DNA of 64,000 nucleotides from RYN-230 sp963841695 (GCA_963841695.1 CAWJDQ010000002.1:744001-808000), one strand, 5' to 3'; counted from the first letter of the stretch, positions 35,825 to 44,367 are shown. Notes: generated by a model from the letters alone, not told the origin. Program-made: numbers and translations.

Positions 35825-36181
35825 TCAGCTCGCTGGCGCCACGGCGGCGGCGACGGCTTCGGGATCTGCGCAGCCGACGATCCACTCATCCCAGGGGGCA
35901 CCCTCCAAGCGCACCCGCACGCCGCGGGGCGTGTCGCCGTGGACTGCGACGAACACCTTCTCGCCATGGCCGCGGACCGTGGCCACAGTGGCGACGCCGG
36001 GGACACGCATCCCGACCTTGAACCCGACCCCGATCCCGGTCCAGCTGTGGGCGTCGTCGAGCACCTCGACACCGCGAATCGCCGACAGCGGCACACGAAG
36101 GTCGCCGTGGACTGCCTCGGCCTTCTCCGTACCCGATAGGTGAAGCACCAGGTCGCCGCCCTCCAGCTGCAGCTCCGCCAC
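35825..36181 (-). CDS. Conserved hypothetical protein, 118 residues
   Basis: The sequence starts MAELQLEGGDLVLHLSGTEK, has DLRVPLSAIRGVEVLDDAHS in the middle, and ends with APWDEWIVGCADPEAVAAAV. The alternating hydrophobic pattern with one C-terminal helix suggests a small PH-like beta barrel. Close relatives are frequent in Streptomyces and allies as uncharacterised proteins. It is complete, of normal length and monocistronic here. Confidence 0.7.
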   Translation of the reverse strand: MAELQLEGGDLVLHLSGTEKAEAVHGDLRVPLSAIRGVEVLDDAHSWTGIGVGFKVGMRVPGVATVATVRGHGEKVFVAVHGDTPRGVRVRLEGAPWDEWIVGCADPEAVAAAVAPAS

Positions 36182-36249
36182 GCCAGACTCCTCGCCGTCG
36201 AGTTACTCCCTCATTTCTACACCTTCCGGCCCGCTGCCGAAGCACCCGG

Positions 36250-36317
36250 AAAGTGCCTTTGGGACTGATGCGGACGGACCTTAGCCAAGCCAAATCCTCC
36301 CAGTTCAAAGGCACTTT
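36250..36317. repeat. 12-bp perfect inverted repeat, 44 bp apart
   Basis: AAAGTGCCTTTG at 36250-36261 and CAAAGGCACTTT at 36306-36317 form inverted arms around an AT-richer segment in a 350-bp gene-free interval (36182-36532). The arrangement is like the ends of a miniature element or a deleted insertion sequence, or a long-loop hairpin. No transposase is nearby. The rest of the interval holds nothing I can support. Confidence 0.6.
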
Positions 36318-36532
36318 TACATGATCGACCGGCCTTGCCTCGTCCAGACGAAGGCCGAGGCTTGACGATGTGATCATCCGGGCACTACATGATGACTTCC
36401 CGGATTGTGGGCACGACCCCGCCCAGGCGCTGTACCGGGCCACCGGCGGACTCTGCCGACAGCGCCGGATATCCGGCCCGGATGCACGCAATAAGGGGGA
36501 CGGCCAGGTCAGCGAAAAAGGGGAGGGCCAGG

Positions 36533-36898
36533 TCAGCGAACTTCGGTGTACTCGCTGCGGTCCAGCTGCACAAGGTTGGTGTGGTGGTCGCCCTCTGGCT
36601 CGGCGACGTCGGTGTACTGGCTGCCGTCCAGCCGCACGACGCGGAAGCTGCTCCCGGACATCAGCTTGCGCAGGTGCCGCATCCCGTTCAGGCCCGCGAG
36701 CGCGACCGCGAGAGCGGCGGCGAGGACCGTGCCGCCGAACAGCGCGAGCCCGCCGACGACGTATCCCAGGATCATCATGATCACTGCGGCCAGCAGGGCC
36801 ACCGGCACGGCCGTCACCAGCAACAGCGCGAGCAGCGTCATGGCGATCATGGCCTTGGCCGACCTGTCCGGCGTCCGCTCTGCGTACCAACCGGTCAT
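36533..36898 (-). CDS. Small two-helix membrane protein
   Basis: About 121 residues from ATG 36898, which has GAGAGG 8 bp upstream; a GTG at 36907 is also possible. Two hydrophobic segments (MIAMTLLALLLVTAVPVALL and VIMMILGYVVGGLALFGGTV) are followed by a cytosolic tail with HHTNLVQLDRSEYTEV. No family recognised. A Leu/Ala-rich membrane hairpin is all that can be said. Confidence 0.55.
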   Translation of the reverse strand: MTGWYAERTPDRSAKAMIAMTLLALLLVTAVPVALLAAVIMMILGYVVGGLALFGGTVLAAALAVALAGLNGMRHLRKLMSGSSFRVVRLDGSQYTDVAEPEGDHHTNLVQLDRSEYTEVR

Positions 36899-37068
36899 CA
36901 CACTCACCTCTCAAGGCCCTGAGCCCGCCAGCGGCCCACGCCTGCCCAAACACACGATATGTCGTGTCCTCTATGCTGAACGCGCCCCTCGGCCAGAATC
37001 ATCCCGCGACCGTGACCACAGTGTCCCGGGGCCAGCGTGAGCGCCGGCCGCGGCTTCCCGGCCGCCAG

Positions 37069-37950
37069 TCAGGGCTGGATGCACGCCAGGTCTTCCAGAA
37101 GGCCCGGGTGAGCCGGCTCCCAGCCGAGCACCTTCCGGGTGTGGGTACTGGAGGAGGGCTGGTCGGTGGCGAAGATCGGGCCGAGGGGGCCGTAGGTCTC
37201 CGGTGGCACCGTCTCGACTGGCAGGCCCAGCCGCCGGCCGATGACTGCGGCGATGTCACGCACCGCATCGCCCTCGTCGGCCACGGCGTGCCAGGAGGTC
37301 CCGGCCGGTGCCAGCTCCAGGGCCAGCCGGAAGAGGACTGCGGCGTCGAGTGCGTGCACGGCCGGCCAGCGCTGGGTGCCGTCGCCCGGGTAGCCGGACA
37401 CTCCGGTCCGGCGCGCGATCTCGGTCAGCAGGCCGGCGAAGCCGCCCTTGCCCTCGTTGTGGACCGTGCGTGGCATTCGCACCGCGCTGCTGCGGACTCC
37501 ACGGGAGGCCAGGTCCAGGACGGCCATGACCGAGCGGGCGCGGCCGCCGACCGGGCCGTCGGTCGGCAACGGGTCGGTTTCGGTGGAGACGCGGCCCGGG
37601 ATGGGCGGCGTACCCGAGACCCTGATCAGGGGGCGGTCACTGCCGAGAAGCTCCCCGCCCAGGGTCGCGAGAGCGGCGCTCTCCTCGGCGACCGACTGGG
37701 CGAGGGCGCCGGCACTGCTGAAGTCGTTGCCGAACGCGAGGTGGATCACGCCGTCGGCCTGAGCGGCGCCGGCGCGGAGGCTGTTCAGGTCGGCGAGATC
37801 CCCCCGTAGCGTCTCGGCGCCGGCCGACTTGAGGGCCAGCGCGGACGCATCGGAGCGGGCGAGCGCGAGGACGGTGTGGCCGTGGCCGAGGAGTTCGGCG
37901 ACGACGGCGGAACCGATCAGGCCGGTGCCACCGGTGACGAAGACGTACAT
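37069..37950 (-). CDS. NAD(P)-dependent epimerase/reductase (extended SDR)
   Basis: A 293-residue protein from ATG 37950 (MYVFVTGGTGLIGSAVVAEL, glycine-rich NAD(P) loop). GDLADLNSL and VIHLAFGNDF are the usual cofactor contacts. The Tyr-x-x-x-Lys catalytic pair is not evident; the equivalent region reads GPVGGRARSVMAVLDLASRG, so this may belong to the atypical SDR group without classic catalysis. HALDAAVLFRLALE and HTRKVLGWEP at the end are typical of such reductases. It is divergent from a TetR gene that probably represses it. Confidence 0.82.
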   Translation of the reverse strand: MYVFVTGGTGLIGSAVVAELLGHGHTVLALARSDASALALKSAGAETLRGDLADLNSLRAGAAQADGVIHLAFGNDFSSAGALAQSVAEESAALATLGGELLGSDRPLIRVSGTPPIPGRVSTETDPLPTDGPVGGRARSVMAVLDLASRGVRSSAVRMPRTVHNEGKGGFAGLLTEIARRTGVSGYPGDGTQRWPAVHALDAAVLFRLALELAPAGTSWHAVADEGDAVRDIAAVIGRRLGLPVETVPPETYGPLGPIFATDQPSSSTHTRKVLGWEPAHPGLLEDLACIQP

Positions 37951-37964
37951 GGAGCTCTCCCCGA

Positions 37965-38024
37965 AGTGATGGGACTCTTGTCTTATCACCCTATCAGGAG
38001 TGATGGAACAGTCGTCCCATCACT
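37965..38024. promoter_or_regulatory. Two imperfect palindromes between SDR and TetR genes
   Basis: AGTGATGGAAC-agtc-GTCCCATCACT (37999-38024) is an almost perfect 11-bp inverted repeat. A second, weaker copy is AGTGATGGGAC-N4-GTCTTATCAC (37965-37989). Both lie in the 86-bp gap between the divergent genes, the expected place for TetR operators controlling both directions. Confidence 0.65.
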
Positions 38025-38036
38025 AATATGGGGAAC

Positions 38037-38615
38037 ATGACTCGGTGGGAACCAGGGGCGCGCGAACGACTCGTCGTGGCGGCCGTCGACTTGTTCACCG
38101 AGCAGGGCTACGACGCCACGACGGTGACGCAGATCGCCGAGCGCGCCGGGGTCACGAAAAGCACCTTCTTCCGGTACTTCCCGGACAAGCGCGACATCCT
38201 GAGGGCCGGGCAGGAGACGCTAAGCCAGCTGCTGTCCGACGGGATCGCCGGGGCGCCCGCCGGGGCCAGCCCGCTCGAGGCGGTCGCGGCCGGTCTCGAG
38301 CGCGTATCGAGCGCGATGGGCCCGATGAACCGCGAACTCGGCCCCCGCATGAAGGCGGCCGTCGCCGCCAGCGCCGAACTCCAGGAACGGGACGCCCTCA
38401 AGAGCGTCGGCCTCGCGGCCGCCATGACCACCGCCCTCATCGCCCGCGGCGTGCCCGACCCGACAGCACATCTCGCGGCCGAACTGGGACTCCTCGCGTT
38501 CAAGCGGGGCTACTCCGAGTGGTCCGAGGGCGATCGTGAGGCCGAGAACGAACTCGCGTACTACACCCTGGCGGCCTTGAACGAACTGCGGGCAGCGAGC
38601 GCGTCGCTCGGCTGA
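38037..38615 (+). CDS. TetR-family transcriptional regulator
   Basis: About 192 residues. The N-terminal DNA-binding domain is RERLVVAAVDLFTEQGYDATTVTQIAERAGVTKSTFFRYFPDK. The C-terminal domain is all-helical with no recognisable ligand. ATG 38037 is used; another ATG at 38028 adds three residues. Two candidate operators lie upstream, shared with the divergent SDR gene, so autoregulation and control of that gene are likely. Confidence 0.88.
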   Translation: MTRWEPGARERLVVAAVDLFTEQGYDATTVTQIAERAGVTKSTFFRYFPDKRDILRAGQETLSQLLSDGIAGAPAGASPLEAVAAGLERVSSAMGPMNRELGPRMKAAVAASAELQERDALKSVGLAAAMTTALIARGVPDPTAHLAAELGLLAFKRGYSEWSEGDREAENELAYYTLAALNELRAASASLG

Positions 38616-38656
38616 CCAGGCGGGCTGACCAGGCGGGCTGACCAGGCGGGCTGACC
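38611..38656. repeat. 13-bp tandem repeat, about 3.5 copies
   Basis: GCTGACCAGGCGG occurs three times in tandem from 38611 and then partly as GCTGACCCG. The first copy contains the stop codon of the TetR gene. Each copy brings a TGA in one frame, so the array cannot extend the protein. It resembles replication slippage. Confidence 0.85.
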
Positions 38657-38760
38657 CGCTCACCGGCCCGGCAGGTCGCCGTCGTGTCCGCTGGCTCCGG
38701 TCCCGGGGCATGCTGGGGGGTGGATCAAACGCAGCACGCAGTGAGGGAGGGAGAAGGCAG

Positions 38761-39660
38761 GTGACCGAGAGCGCAGCCGGGCCAGCCGCACACGAACCTC
38801 GTCGCAGCGCCCTGGACGCGGACGGGTACGTCGTCGTGCCGACCGGCCTGCCCCCCTCGATCCTCGACGCTGTCGTGGACGACATCTGGCGCCACGCCGG
38901 TGCCACCGCCGGCGACCCCGCCACCTGGTACCAGCCGGCCATCATCCGGCCCCGGCCAGGAATGGTCGAGATGTACCACTACCAGTCGATGTGGGACATC
39001 CGGCAGCACCCGGCGGTCCACGGGATTTTCCGCGACCTGCACCGCACGGGCGAATTGTGGGTCACCATCGACCGGGTCGCGTTCAAGCCGCCGGTCCGGC
39101 CCGACCAGCCCGGCTACGACCAGCCTGGCTTCATCCACTGGGACACCGATATCAACCGGTATCCGGACATCCCATTCCTCCTGCAAGGGGTCCTCGCTCT
39201 TGCGGATACCTCGCCGGACATGGGTGGCTTCCAATGCGTCCCGTCCATCTACCGCGACCAGCAGCATTTCCTCGACGAATGGCCCGGGACCGGCCCGGTC
39301 CCCCGTTCCCCGGACATCGGCGAGCATCCCATCGTCAAGGTTCCCCTGGCCGCCGGCGACCTGGTGATCTGGAAGACGACGCTCTTGCACGGAAACGGCA
39401 GGAACTCCGCCCAGCGCCCCCGGCTGGCCCAGTACCTCGCCATGAACCCGCTGCCCCCGGCCGGAGAGCAGCGCGAGGCGGAGCGGCGCAAGCGCATCAA
39501 GTCCTGGTCCACCTGCGCGCCCCCAGACGGCGATGCCTTTCCCGGTGACCCGCGCCGCATCGAGGAGCAGCGGGGTGAGCCGGCGTCGCTCGGCCTGCTG
39601 GGCCGGCGCCTGCTGGGACTCGACGACTGGGCCGCGCCCCAGGCGCACCCCGACCGCTGA
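38761..39660 (+). CDS. Phytanoyl-CoA dioxygenase (PhyH)-like Fe(II)/2-oxoglutarate enzyme
   Basis: A 299-residue protein. GTG at 38761 follows GGGAGGGAGAAGG. The iron-binding His and Asp are in GFIHWDTDINRYP, the distal His in TLLHGNGRNSAQRPRLAQY, whose Arg should bind 2-oxoglutarate. ALDADGYVVVPTGLPPSILD is the usual PhyH N-terminus. Such enzymes hydroxylate lipids or small secondary-metabolite precursors. No pathway is evident from neighbours. Confidence 0.85.
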   Translation: MTESAAGPAAHEPRRSALDADGYVVVPTGLPPSILDAVVDDIWRHAGATAGDPATWYQPAIIRPRPGMVEMYHYQSMWDIRQHPAVHGIFRDLHRTGELWVTIDRVAFKPPVRPDQPGYDQPGFIHWDTDINRYPDIPFLLQGVLALADTSPDMGGFQCVPSIYRDQQHFLDEWPGTGPVPRSPDIGEHPIVKVPLAAGDLVIWKTTLLHGNGRNSAQRPRLAQYLAMNPLPPAGEQREAERRKRIKSWSTCAPPDGDAFPGDPRRIEEQRGEPASLGLLGRRLLGLDDWAAPQAHPDR

Positions 39661-39969
39661 CCTCGAAGGTCAGGGCGCGCGCGGCGGTGGCCACGCCCGG
39701 GTACAAGGTCCCCCGCCTGGCCGACCATTGGCAGTAGCCCGTGTCCCCGGACCTGGCCGATGATCGGGGTGAGAGCCTTCCGGGGGAGGTCACGGGTGGG
39801 CTGGTTCACCCGGCTGACCCCTCTGCCGGGTGAGGCGATCATGGAAGTGTCTTCATAGCCTGCGAGAGGGTGACTGAGGTCACGAGCGTGGCGGGATAGG
39901 AGGTCGGCCTTGCTAGCCAGCGAAGCGGCGAAGGGGCCGGTCACCACGGCAGTGAGGGCCTGAGCAGCC
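39661..39969. promoter_or_regulatory. Leader region upstream of the bisphosphatase
   Basis: 309 bp without a supportable gene. GTGAC-TGAG-GTCAC (39870-39883) is a perfect 5-bp-arm palindrome suitable for a regulator. A bulged hairpin is possible at 39788-39819 (GGTCACGGGTG pairing with CACCCGGCTGACC). Either could control the Calvin-cycle-type genes downstream. No CbbR gene is in the window. Confidence 0.3.
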
Positions 39970-41046
39970 ATGCGCGAGGAACGCAAGACACTGACCCGTT
40001 ACACCATCGAGTGCGAACACCGTCATCCCGGTTCGACCGGTGACTTCTCCGGGCTGCTCAATGCCGTGGCGACGGCCGTGAAGATCATCAGTAACCAGGT
40101 CAGCCGCGGTGCGCTGGCCGGCACGCTGGGCAGCGCGGGGATGGAGAACGTCCAGGGCGAGGTGCAGAAGAAGCTGGACCTCATCAGCAATGAGGTCATG
40201 CTGGGCGAGACGGAATGGACCGGGCACCTGGCCGCGATGGCGTCCGAGGAGATGGAAGACATCTGCCCCGTCGTGCCAGCCGGGCGGCGCGGGAAGTACC
40301 TGCTGGTGTTCGACCCGCTCGACGGCTCCAGCAACATTGACGCCAACATCTCGGTGGGCACGATCTTCTCGATCCTGCGCAGTCCCGACCCGGGAGCGGA
40401 GCCACGGGCCCAGCACTTCCTGCAGCCGGGCACGGCTCAGGTGTGTGCCGGCTTCGCCCTGTACGGGCCGTCCACCATGCTGATCCTCACCACCGGCGAC
40501 GGCGTCGACGGGTTCACGCTCGATCGCGACATCGGGGCCTTCGTGCTCACTCACCCACGGCTGCGCATCCCCGAAGACTGCGGCGAGTTCGCGATCAACG
40601 CCTCCAACGAGCGCTTCTGGGAGCCGCCGGTACGCCGCTACATCCACGAGTGCCTGGCGGGCAGCAGCGGACCGCGGGGCCGGGACTTCAACATGCGCTG
40701 GATCGCCTCGCTGGTCGCGGAGACCTACCGCATCCTGACCCGGGGCGGCGTCTTCCTGTACCCCAAGGACAGCAAGGAACCAGCCCGGTCGGGACGGCTG
40801 CGGCTGCTGTATGAGTGCAATCCGATCTCCTTCATCGTCGAGCAGGCCGGCGGGGGCGCCACCACCGGACGCGAGCGCGTCCTGGATGTCCAGCCCGCGA
40901 GCCTGCACCAGCGCCTGCCGCTGATCCTCGGATCCAGGAACGAGGTCGAGCGGATCGAGCGCTATCACCGCGACCAGGCCAGCGCGCAGGGACCGGCCTT
41001 CGATGACTCGCTCTTCAACAGCCGTTCCCTGTTCCGGATCCCCTGA
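39970..41046 (+). CDS. fbp: Class I fructose-1,6-bisphosphatase
   Basis: A 358-residue enzyme with all the class I signatures: MASEEMED (metal Glu), LLVFDPLDGSSNIDANISVG (the metal-binding DPLDGSSN motif), and late substrate contacts in RGGVFLYPKDSK, LRLLYECNPISFIVEQAGGGA and VHQRxPLI-like VQPASLHQRLPLILGS. It hydrolyses fructose 1,6-bisphosphate in gluconeogenesis or the Calvin cycle. Most actinobacteria use the class II (GlpX) enzyme, so a class I copy 14 bp before phosphoribulokinase indicates the Calvin role. Confidence 0.93.
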   Translation: MREERKTLTRYTIECEHRHPGSTGDFSGLLNAVATAVKIISNQVSRGALAGTLGSAGMENVQGEVQKKLDLISNEVMLGETEWTGHLAAMASEEMEDICPVVPAGRRGKYLLVFDPLDGSSNIDANISVGTIFSILRSPDPGAEPRAQHFLQPGTAQVCAGFALYGPSTMLILTTGDGVDGFTLDRDIGAFVLTHPRLRIPEDCGEFAINASNERFWEPPVRRYIHECLAGSSGPRGRDFNMRWIASLVAETYRILTRGGVFLYPKDSKEPARSGRLRLLYECNPISFIVEQAGGGATTGRERVLDVQPASLHQRLPLILGSRNEVERIERYHRDQASAQGPAFDDSLFNSRSLFRIP

Positions 41047-41060
41047 GCGCAGGAGGACTG

Positions 41061-41933
41061 GTGTCAGCCAAGCATCCGATCGTGGTCATCACCGGGTCGT
41101 CCGGCGCGGGCACAACCTCGGTGACCCGGACCTTCCAGCACATTTTCCTGCGTGAGCAGATCAACGCGACGATCGTCGAAGGCGACTCGTTCCACCGGTA
41201 CGACCGGGAGCAGATGAAGGCGGCCACCGCGGACGCCGACCGGGAAGGCAACCACCACTTCTGCCATTTCTCCCCCGAGGCGAACCTGCTCGAAGAGCTC
41301 GAGACCCTGTTCCGCGAGTACGGCGAGGACGGCCGCGGCCAGGTCCGCAAGTACCTGCACGACGCACAGGAGGCCAAGCCCTTCGGCCAGCCGCCCGGGA
41401 CCTTCACGCCGTGGGCAGAGGTCGACCCCGGCAGCGACCTGCTCTACTACGAGGGGCTGCACGGTGCCGCGGTCAGCGAAAAGGCGGACGTCGCCCAGCA
41501 CGCTGACCTGCTGGTCGGGGTGGTCCCGATCATCAACCTCGAGTGGATCCAGAAGCTGCACCGCGACCAGGGCACCCGCGGCTACACCAGCGAGGACGTC
41601 GTCGACACGGTGCTGCGGCGCATGCCGGACTACGTGAAGTACATCTGCCCCCAGTTCTCCCGCACGCACGTGAACTTCCAGCGCGTCCCGACCGTGGACA
41701 CGTCGAATCCGTTCATCGCCCGGCACATCCCGAGCGCAGACGAGAGCTTTGTCGTCATCCGGTTCGCCAACCCGAAAGGCATCGACTTTCCCTACCTGCT
41801 GTCGATGCTGCACGACTCGTTCATGTCCCGGCCAAACATCATCGTCATCCCGGGCGGGAAGATGGAACTGGCCATGCAGCTGATCTTCACCCCGCTCATC
41901 CTGCGCCTGATGGAGGCACGGCGCCGGTCCTGA
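41061..41933 (+). CDS. prk: Phosphoribulokinase (class I, bacterial type)
   Basis: A 290-residue protein. GTG at 41061 follows AGGAGGACTG. The P-loop ITGSSGAGTTSVTRTFQHIF and VEGDSFHRYDREQMK are diagnostic, as are NHHFCHFSPEANLLEEL and LLYYEGLHGA. The size and lack of regulatory Cys pairs match proteobacterial-type octameric enzymes. It makes ribulose 1,5-bisphosphate, whose only well-known use is RuBisCO, so RuBisCO genes should be elsewhere in the genome. It is co-directional with the bisphosphatase, gap 14 bp. Confidence 0.93.
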   Translation: MSAKHPIVVITGSSGAGTTSVTRTFQHIFLREQINATIVEGDSFHRYDREQMKAATADADREGNHHFCHFSPEANLLEELETLFREYGEDGRGQVRKYLHDAQEAKPFGQPPGTFTPWAEVDPGSDLLYYEGLHGAAVSEKADVAQHADLLVGVVPIINLEWIQKLHRDQGTRGYTSEDVVDTVLRRMPDYVKYICPQFSRTHVNFQRVPTVDTSNPFIARHIPSADESFVVIRFANPKGIDFPYLLSMLHDSFMSRPNIIVIPGGKMELAMQLIFTPLILRLMEARRRS

Positions 41934-42004
41934 CCGGCGGGTGCCCCCGGCGCGCCTGCCCGGGCAGATCGGCAGGCACTCACACCTCAGGGAGGACCCA
42001 GGGC

Positions 42005-43027
42005 ATGTCACACCACCTCGATACGCCGCTGGCGGCTCAGACGGGCCAGCTTTTCATCGACGATCTGTACGTGTTCCCGGGCGAGGGCAGCACGGTGTTC
42101 GTGCTGGACGTCAACTCCAACGTGAACGGTCTTTACTCCGAGCCCGGCTTCCACCCGGAGGCACGCTACGAGGTCAAGGTGCACTTCGACGGGGCTGACT
42201 TCGAGGACCTGACGTACCGGGTGTCCTTCGGCGAGCCGGATGCGGACGGACGGCAGGCGCTGCGGCTGCACGCCCTCACCGGCCCTCAGGCGCGCGAGGA
42301 CTCCGCGGACGGCGATCTGCTGCTGGAGGGCCGGACCGGCGAGACGGCCAGCGCCGCCGGCACCCGGATCTGGGCCGGGCGGACGGCGGATTCGTTCTAC
42401 ATCGACCTGTCGCTGCTCGCCATCATCGACGCGGCGGTGGCCAAGGGGACGGCGCCCGACCTGACCGGCTGGACGCCCGGGCAGGCCAAGAACAGCTTCG
42501 CCGGCTCCCACGTCGAATCGATCGTGCTGGAGGTCCCGCACTCCCACCCGCGGCTGCGGCCCGGTGCCCGCACCGGCGTGTGGTGCGCCACCAAGCTGGC
42601 CACCGACGCGGGTGGCTGGCGGCAGATCAACCGCGCCGGGCACCCGATGATGTGGCCCATCTTCTGGCCGACCGACACCGACTTCACCAACCCGGCCAAC
42701 ACCCGCCACCCATCCGAAGACGTCAGCGCCGCAGCCACCTACCTCGGCGAGCAGGTCGCCGCCGTGGTGGCGGCCAGCGGGACCGCCGGCGACCCCGCCA
42801 GCTATGGCCGGGCCGTGGCCCGGAAGCTGTTCCCCGACGTCCTGCCCTACGTGGTCGGCACCCCGGCGGTCTACAGCTTCACCGGGTTCAACGGCCGGAC
42901 CATGGCCGACAACGCCCCCGAGGCCATGCTGTCCCTGGTCGCTGGCACCGCCATCCCCTCCGGGCTCACCCTCGCCGTCACCGCGGCCCAGCGCGCCAGC
43001 ACCTTCCCCTACGTCGTGCCCACCTGA
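42005..43027 (+). CDS. DUF4331 family protein
   Basis: A 340-residue protein starting MSHHLDTPLAAQTGQLFIDD, with FVLDVNSNVNGLY, YEVKVHFDGADFEDLTYRVSF and FAGSHVESIVLEVPHSHPRL. These match DUF4331, usually predicted as extracytoplasmic beta proteins, but no signal peptide is visible here. ATG follows GGGAGGACC. It is 71 bp after phosphoribulokinase, likely in the same operon. The function is unknown; the neighbourhood suggests an association with carbon metabolism. Confidence 0.72.
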   Translation: MSHHLDTPLAAQTGQLFIDDLYVFPGEGSTVFVLDVNSNVNGLYSEPGFHPEARYEVKVHFDGADFEDLTYRVSFGEPDADGRQALRLHALTGPQAREDSADGDLLLEGRTGETASAAGTRIWAGRTADSFYIDLSLLAIIDAAVAKGTAPDLTGWTPGQAKNSFAGSHVESIVLEVPHSHPRLRPGARTGVWCATKLATDAGGWRQINRAGHPMMWPIFWPTDTDFTNPANTRHPSEDVSAAATYLGEQVAAVVAASGTAGDPASYGRAVARKLFPDVLPYVVGTPAVYSFTGFNGRTMADNAPEAMLSLVAGTAIPSGLTLAVTAAQRASTFPYVVPT

Positions 43028-43100
43028 GCTGGACTTCCTGCGCGGTTAGCAGCCGCCTGGCGGCCGCCCCTCCGGGGCATGGCCGGGCGGTCCGGGCGGA

Positions 43101-43144
43101 CAGGAATCCCGTCGATCAGCACAATGCGATCAACAGGATTCCTG
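43101..43144. terminator. Inverted repeat between DUF4331 and amidohydrolase genes
   Basis: CAGGAATCC (43101-43109) and GGATTCCTG (43136-43144) are exact complements; an inner GATC/GATC pair extends the stem around an AT-richer loop. It could be an attenuator or processing hairpin, since the gene order continues on the same strand 26 bp later. Confidence 0.45.
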
Positions 43145-43170
43145 CGGGTATCTGGAAGGGAGCTCCCGCG

Positions 43171-44046
43171 ATGAGCATCGACCTCGCCCGCGTGACCGCG
43201 ATCGACACGCACGTGCACATCGAGGCCGACCGGCACGGCTGCTTTTCCCTCGACGACGAGCTGCTCGAAGCGTCCGCGGCCTACTTCCGGGCCGGCGCCG
43301 ACCGCACCCCGACCCTGGACCGGGTCGCGGAGTACTACCGGTCCCGGGACATGGCCGCGGTCGTGTTCACCGTGGACGCGCACACCGCGACCGGGCACCC
43401 GGCCCTGTCCAGCCGGGAGATCGTCGAGCAGGCCGCCCACCACGCCGACGTCCTCATCCCGTTCGCGTCCGTCGATCCGCACGACGGGGCCGCGGCCGTC
43501 AGTGCGCTCCGGGAACTGGTGGCGGCCGGGGCCCGCGGACTGAAGCTGCACCCCTCACTGCAGGGTTTTCTCCCTAACGATCCGTCCGTCTCACCGTTGT
43601 ATGAGGCAGCGGCCGGCCTGGGGATACCGGTCGTGTTCCACACCGGGCAGACCGGGATCGGTGCTGGCCTGCCGGGCGGGCGCGGGATCAAGCTCCGGTA
43701 CTCCGACCCGATGCTGCTCGACGACGTCGCGGCCGATCACCCGGAACTGACCGTCATCATGGCGCACCCGTCAGTGCCGTGGCAGGATGCGGCGATCTCG
43801 GTCGCCACGCACAAGGCGAACGTGTTTATCGACCTGTCCGGCTGGTCGCCGAAGTACTTCCCGCCGCAGCTGGTCCGGGCCGCCAGCGGCCTGCTCAAGC
43901 ACAAGGTCATGTTCGGGTCCGACTATCCGGTGCTGACCCCGGACCGGTGGATGAAGGACTTCGCAGCCCTCGACATCAAAGACGAGGTCCGGCCGCTGAT
44001 CCTGAAAGACAACGCGGCCCGCGTCCTGGGACTGAGCCCGGGGTGA
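43171..44046 (+). CDS. Metal-dependent amidohydrolase (PF04909 type)
   Basis: A 291-residue TIM-barrel hydrolase or decarboxylase. Metal-site elements are DTHVHIEADRHG (HxH), LKLHPSLQGF, VVFHTGQTG (His), IMAHPSVPW (His) and MFGSDYPVLTPDRW (Asp). Relatives decarboxylate or hydrolyse aromatic or keto acids. ATG 43171 follows GGAAGGGAG. Its stop overlaps the next GTG as GTGA. Confidence 0.85.
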   Translation: MSIDLARVTAIDTHVHIEADRHGCFSLDDELLEASAAYFRAGADRTPTLDRVAEYYRSRDMAAVVFTVDAHTATGHPALSSREIVEQAAHHADVLIPFASVDPHDGAAAVSALRELVAAGARGLKLHPSLQGFLPNDPSVSPLYEAAAGLGIPVVFHTGQTGIGAGLPGGRGIKLRYSDPMLLDDVAADHPELTVIMAHPSVPWQDAAISVATHKANVFIDLSGWSPKYFPPQLVRAASGLLKHKVMFGSDYPVLTPDRWMKDFAALDIKDEVRPLILKDNAARVLGLSPG

Positions 44047-44318
44047 CCGCAGATCAGGGCGGGACGGCCGACCACTCGCCGGAGTATTGCGGCCCGCCTG
44101 GCGCGGCGACGGTGCCCGTGGCGGTGGTGACCAGCCGCACTGAGGCGGAACTGATCGTCGGCATGCTGCGCAATAACGACGTCCGGGCGGCCGTGTCGGC
44201 AGACGATGCCGGCGGCCAGGAGCCGGCCCTGCAGGCCCAGGGGGTTCGCGTGCTGGTTGCCCCAGCCGACGAAGCCTCAGCCCGCCGGCTCCTGGCCGCC
44301 GCCGAAGACACCCCCTAG
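44043..44318 (+). CDS. DUF2007-like putative signal-transducing protein
   Basis: A 91-residue protein starting GTG 44043, coupled by GTGA to the amidohydrolase. The core VPVAVVTSRTEAELIVGMLRNNDVRAAV followed by RVLVAPADEASARRLLA is the GlnB-like fold of DUF2007. Usually membrane-fused or free-standing with unknown ligand. Here it is free-standing. Confidence 0.72.
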   Translation: MTADQGGTADHSPEYCGPPGAATVPVAVVTSRTEAELIVGMLRNNDVRAAVSADDAGGQEPALQAQGVRVLVAPADEASARRLLAAAEDTP

Positions 44319-44367
44319 CCAGCCGGCCCGGCGGGCGCGGCGGGGTGGTCTCGTCGTCGTCCGGTGC

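Noticed and set aside
36250..36317. Inverted repeat as a transcription terminator
   Set aside because: A 44-nt loop between arms is too long for a typical terminator and no gene ends close to it on the right strand.
38611..38656. CRISPR-like repeats
   Set aside because: Repeats are 13 bp, directly adjacent without spacers; a simple tandem array.
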